Assembly: GCF_001650715.1 (NCBI RefSeq)
Contig: NZ_LWQT01000098.1
Coordinates: 1 to 64,000 of the forward strand
Direction of reading: 5' to 3'
Origin: Paramagnetospirillum marisnigri
GTDB lineage: Bacteria; Pseudomonadota; Alphaproteobacteria; Rhodospirillales; Magnetospirillaceae
Length of the DNA: 64,000 nt
The notes beneath the pieces were generated by a model, which saw only the letters and a list, made by a program, of their open reading frames with translations, was not told where the DNA came from and did not search any database. The translations under genes and the position numbers were made by a program. Each line of letters opens with the position of its first letter. Position 1 is the stretch's first letter. Below are positions 55,701 to 61,700 of the stretch, in pieces.

Positions 55701-58700
55701 AGGCGGCCATGGCATCGGCCGCCGCCAGGGTGGCTTCCGACTTGGCGGTGGCGGCCTGGGCAGTCGCGGTCGCTTCGTACTGGGCGGCCAGGGCCGCCTG
55801 TTGCGCGGCGGTGGTCGCGAAACCCTTGACCGTGGTCGCGGTGCTCAGCAGCGTCCCCGCCGTCTGGGCGGCGGTCAGCTTGACGTCGACAGTGGAGATA
55901 TTGGCATCGACCACCGCCTTGGCGGCCAGGGCGGCGGTCTTGTACTGGGCCACCTGGGCGGCGGCATTGGCGGCTTCCTGCCCCAGCTTGACCGCGTCGG
56001 AGACGGAAATACCCGCCACATGGGCGGCGGTCTTGGCCGTGGTCGCCGCCGCCAGTTGGCCGACGGCATCCAGCGAAGACCCGGTCTTGTCGAACAGGTC
56101 CAGCGCCAGCGCCTTCGAGGTCGTGATCAGGTCGTCGGCCTGCTTGGCCTGCTTGTAGAGCGATTCGATCAGCGCCCGGGTCTGGGCATCCGCCGAATTG
56201 GCTGCCGTCTGGTTGACCACCCAGGTGTTGTAGAGGGCGGTGAGTGAGGCGAACTTGGCCGCCTCGGTCCCCGCCGTGCCGCTGGTGCCCACCGAGGAGA
56301 CGACGGAATTCTTCGCCTCCTGGATGGCGGCATGACCAGCCGTCGCCGCCTCGAACGAGGCATCGGCGGTGGAGATGGCGGTGATGCTGACCGCCTTGTT
56401 GACGGCGGCCGAGATCATGGTCGACAGGCCGCCCACGCTGTCGCCGACGGAGCTCTGCAAACCGGCAACGTCGGAGACCTTGCCCGCCGCTACGGTCGCC
56501 TGGGCCTGAGCGGCGGAGGCGGCGTCGGCGGCCTCCTTGGCCAGGCTGGAGGCCAGGACGGCGGCGGCCTTGGCGGTATTGAGATCCGAGGTGGCGGCGG
56601 CGATATACTTGGCGGTGGCGGCGTCGGTGGCGGTCCCGGCCAGCACCGTGTCGAAATTGCCCTGACTGATGGCAAGGGGATTGTTCGAGCCGTCGACGAT
56701 GGAAACCACATGCGCCAGACCGGTTCCAGAGCCATCCAGGGTAATGGTCCCGGCACTGGTCTTGAGATGGGTGGAATCGCCCGCCTTGGCCTGGGCGGTC
56801 GCCAGGTAAGTGGACGCCGAGGTGGAAGCCGAGGCAGCGGCCACCGCCGCCTTGTAGGCGGTCGCCAACTCATTGGAGGCGGCACCGGCCAAAACCGTGT
56901 CGTAATTGCCCGAATTGAGGGCCAGGGTGTTATTCTGGCTGTCCTTGATGGCGGTGACATTGGCGAAGCCGATGCCGTTGCCGCTCAGGATCAGGGTTCC
57001 GGCGGCGGTCTCGATCTGATTGACCACGCCGTTCATGCTTCCCGCCGCATCCCCGATCTCGGACGAGGCGGTGGAGACTTCGGAGGCATTGGAGATGGCG
57101 GTCAGGGCCGCCTTCCACACCTGGGTGATGGGATCATTGGTTTCCGCGGCGGTCGCGGCGGCGGAATAGGTCGCGCCCCCGTTCAGCGCCTTGAACGCCG
57201 CCACACTGCCATTGAACGGCGTGTTGTTGGCGTTGTAGTGGTCCAGCACCGCCTGGTCGTAACTGGCCTGGGCGGTTGACGAGATATTGTTCATGGTGGT
57301 GACGGCATTGCCCAGCCGGGTCACGCCGTCCGAATAGGCGGTATTGAACTTGCTCAGCACATCGGTGACGCCCGAGCCGTCATCGGCGGCACCGTTCAAC
57401 AGGGTGGCCGCCTTGGCGGCGCTGGTCACCGCGCTGGTCGCCGCCGTGACCGCCGCCGTCGCCTGGGTGGCGGCATCCGCCGCGGCCGTCTGGGCGGGAA
57501 TGATGTCGATGGCATCCTGGGCGGCTTGCTGGGCGGCCACCACCTGCGCCTGGGCCAGCGACTTTTCCGCGTCCTGCCAGCGCTCATAGGCCAGGTCGGA
57601 ATCCTGGCGAACCTCGGCGGCGAAGGCGGTGGCCTTGGCGTAATCGGCTTCCGCCTGGGCCTGGGCCTGCAACCAGGCATCCTTGGCCTGGGGAATGGCG
57701 TCGGCGAGATTGGCGATGCTGGTGCTCGCCCAGGCCAAAGCCTTGGTGGCCTTCACCAGAGCCGCCTCCGCCGCCGTGACCGCGGCGGCGGCATTGTCGT
57801 AATCGGATTCGGCCAGATCGGTCGCGGTGGAAGCCTCGGTCACCTTGGCGGCGACGGTGACGCTATTGCCCAGGGCGGCGGCGGCATCGGCGGCGGCGGT
57901 GGCGGCGGTGGCGGCATGGGTCGCGGCATCCGTCGCCTCGTGCGCGGCTCCGACGGTTCCGTCATTCAGGGCGGCGTCGATGGCGGCCAGGGCCTCGGCC
58001 AGCAAGGTGGCGGCCTGCTTCTCGGCGGTGGCCTCGCCCAGGACTTCCAGGGTCTCGGCGGCGGCCTGATTGGCGGAAGCCGAAGCCAGATTGGACTGGG
58101 CGGCGGTATAGGCGGCGGCGGCGGCATCGGCATCGGCCTGCAGCGACGCGGCCCGCGCCACGGCGGAGGCATAGGCGGAATCGGCCTGGTCCGAGGCGGT
58201 CTTGGCATTGTCGTAGGCGTTGTAGGCCCCTTCATAGCCGTCGTGCCAGGCAGCCTTCACCACGTCGGCGGAATCGGCCGGGGTGGCGTTCCATTTGGTG
58301 GTGATCGCCGCTCGGATCGCCGCCTCGGTGGAGGAAACGGTCAGCGAGCTTCCCCCCACATAGGCATTGGCGGCGGCGATCAGGTCGGCGGTGGAGGAAG
58401 AGGCGGGTGTCTGCCCCACTGATTCCAGGAACTTGGACAGAGCGGTGTGCAGCGAGTCCTGCTGGCTGACCAGGGTAGCATTGGCGGCGGCCTTGGCCAC
58501 GGCCGGGGCATTGGTGTCGGCCTGGGCCTCGGCGGCCGCCGTGGCGGCGGAGTCATTGGCCGCCTTGGCACTGGTCCAGGCATCGCTGGCGGTGGTATAG
58601 GCGGTTTGCGAGGCGATGCGGTCGGAGATCAGGGTGCCCGCCCGCCAGGCATCGGCCGACCCGGCCAGGTTGGAGGCGGTGGTCGCCAGGGCGGCGGCAT

Positions 58701-61700
58701 TGGCGCTGGCGGTCTTGGCGACTTTCAATGCCGTCGAGGCGGCGGCGATATCGGCGGCGGCGGACTGATAGCCCTGCCCCACGGCGGCGGCGGCGTCGAA
58801 ATCCACCTGGGCGGCGGTGGCATAGGTCTTGGCCAAAGTGGCGTCGGTGGCGACCTTATCCAGATTGCCCGCCCAGAAATCCAGATAGGTCTGGATTTCA
58901 GCGGTCACCGCATCGGTCACGGTGACGCTGGTCTGCGCCGCGCCATCGACCCAATAGGTCTTGTTGGCGATGTCCAATCCGTTCTTGCTGGCTCCGGTTC
59001 CCGTCACGGACAGCTTGGCACTGTTGCCCGCCTGGACCAGGGCGTCATCGGCATAGGAATCGGCCTGGGTATGGGCCTGGGTTTCCGCCTGCTGGCGGGC
59101 CGCCTCCTGGGCGTCGATAGTGGCCTGGGCGGCGGCGGCGGCCTCGCTGGCGGCGGCCTCGGCGGCCTCCTTGGCGGCGGCGGCGCTGACCAGCACGTCA
59201 TGCTTGACCGAAGCGGCGGTCGCCACCTGCTGCGCCTGATCCGACCAGGTAGCGGCCTGCTCCGCCGATTTCCGCAGCGAAGCCACATGGGCCTCCAACT
59301 GCCCGACCTTGTCGGAAATCGCCTTGGACTGGGTGGTCACCCCATCGCCAAGACTGGTGGCGTTATCGGCGGCGGCCTTGATGGCGGCCAACTGCACCAG
59401 GGCATCGGCCAGCTTGGCATCGGCGGCGTCCTTGGCCGTCAGGGCGGCGGCGGCGGCGGTGGCCACCGGCGTCGCCGCATTGCTGGCCAGACTCATATTG
59501 GTCAGGGCCGTCTTGGCCGTGGTCAACTGGGTCTGGGCGGCGGTCGCCGCCGTGGCGGCATCGATGACATCCTGGGCGGCGGCGGCCAGGGCGGCATTGG
59601 CGGCGGTGGTGGCGACCGCAACGGCCGCCGTGGCAGCGGCATCGGCGGCGGTACTGGCGGCGGTGGCCTGAAGCTTGGCCATATAGGCGGCCGAGAACGC
59701 ATCCAGCGGCGTTCCCGCCAGGGTGGCGTTGAGGTCGCCGCTGGTCTGCACCCCGGCGGCATTGAACACCACCGTGCCGGTGTTGGTCTTCAGATGCTGG
59801 GGATCGCCCGCCTTGGCCATGGCCAGGGCCGGATTGGCCGCCGCGTTGGCATCGGCCAGGAATCCATCGGCCAAAGCCGACAGGGCAGTGGCGGCGGCGG
59901 CGGCGGTCTGGGCCGCCTGGAACTGGGCATAGGTGGTGGCGTCGCCCGCGCCTCCCCCGTACAGGGTATTGGCATTGGTGGCGGCGGCCAGGGCGGTGGC
60001 GGCGCTCTGCTCGGACGACGCCGCCTGGGCGGCGGCGGCGGCGGCCTGCTGCTTGGCATTGGCCTGGGCGACCGCATTGGCCGAGGCATTGGCGGCGTCC
60101 ACCACATTCTGCGGCGCCGGATCGGTCAGGATCACCAGGTCGCGGGCGGCAGAGACCGAGGCCAGGGCCTTCTGGGCGGCGGCGGCGGATTTCTGCGCCG
60201 CCTCCAGCCCCGCATCCATGGCGCTGGTATAGACGTTCCAGGTCTGGGCCTCGTCGATGGCGGCCTGGGCGGCCAGCACCTGGGCGGTCGCCGTCTGATA
60301 GGCGGTCTGGGCGGTGGTATAGGCATCCTCCACCGCCTGGAGATAGCCCTTGTAGGTATTGGTCTTGTTGGCATCCGCCGTCAGGGCGGCGCCGGTCAGG
60401 CTGTCGTCGATGAAGGAATAGTTGGGGTCCTGATTATAGGCCGCATAGGCGGCATCGGCGGCGGTGGAGGCGGACACGGCGGCATTGGCCGCATCATCGG
60501 CGGCATCGGAGGCGGCGGACACGGCGGTCGCCATGTCGGCATTGGCCTCGGTCACCGCGGCGGTATGGGCGATGTCGTAGTACCATTGGGCGGCGGCAAG
60601 GTCGGCCTGGGCCTCGCCCAGCGAGGTCATCAGGGTCAGCGAGTCAGCCAGCTTCTGGGATGCCAGATCCTGAGCCGCCGTGATCTGCCCTTCATAATTA
60701 TTGAAGGCCGTCTCGGCGGCGTCGGTCAGCAATTGCTGGGCGTCGGCATCGGCCGCCGCGTCCACATAGGCGGTATTGTAGACGCTGTAGAGCGAGGAAT
60801 AATAGGTCTGCAGGCTGACGGCCGCCGCCGAGGCCTGGGACACGATCACCGAGGCGGCCTCGACCGCCGTGTCGTCGGAGGTGGTCAGGCTATCCAGGGC
60901 GGCCTGCGCCGCCTGCGCCACCGCCACGGCCACCGTCCAGGAACCGGCGGCATCTCCGGTGGCGGTATCGGCACCGGCCTGGGCCAGACGCTCGGCCAGA
61001 TAGAGATAGGTGGCGGCATCCTGGGCGGTTCCCACCACCACCGCGTCGTAATTGGTCTGGTTGAGGGCCAGGATATTGCCGTTGGCATCGAGGATGCCGG
61101 TCACATGGGCCAGTCCGGCGCCGCTTCCATCCAGGGTCAAGGTGCCGGTCGAGGTCTTGACGTGCAGCAGATCGCCCACCAGGGCGGCGCGCGCATCCGC
61201 CGTGGCGCTGACGGCGGCCGACAGCTTGGCCGAGGCGGCGGCCAGATCGGCGCGATAGGTCGCGCCCCAGGCGTCCACTGCGCTCTGGGCATTGACCTTC
61301 AGGGCCAGGGCATCGGATTCGGCTGTGTCGTAGGCGGCCTGCTTGGCCACCGCCAGCAGATAGGAGTTGATGACCGAGGTTTCGCCATCACGCAGGGTCT
61401 GGATGGCGGCAACGGCGGTATCGGTGGCGGCCTGGGCGGTGTTGACCAGGGCCTGGGCGGCGGTGACGGAATCCCCGGCGGCGTCCAGCGCCGCCTCGGC
61501 GGCGCCGCTCTCCCAGGCGGACAGGGCGGTGGCCTTGACGTCGTTGGGATTGGCCAGAATGGCATGGGCCGTGTCCTCGGCACTGTCCACATAGGCGAAG
61601 CTGGCGGCGGCGGCCTGCGACTGGGCCAGGGTGGCCAGGGCGGCATTGCCAGCATTGGGATATTGGCTGGCCAGAAGAACGGCAAGGTCGGCGTATTGAT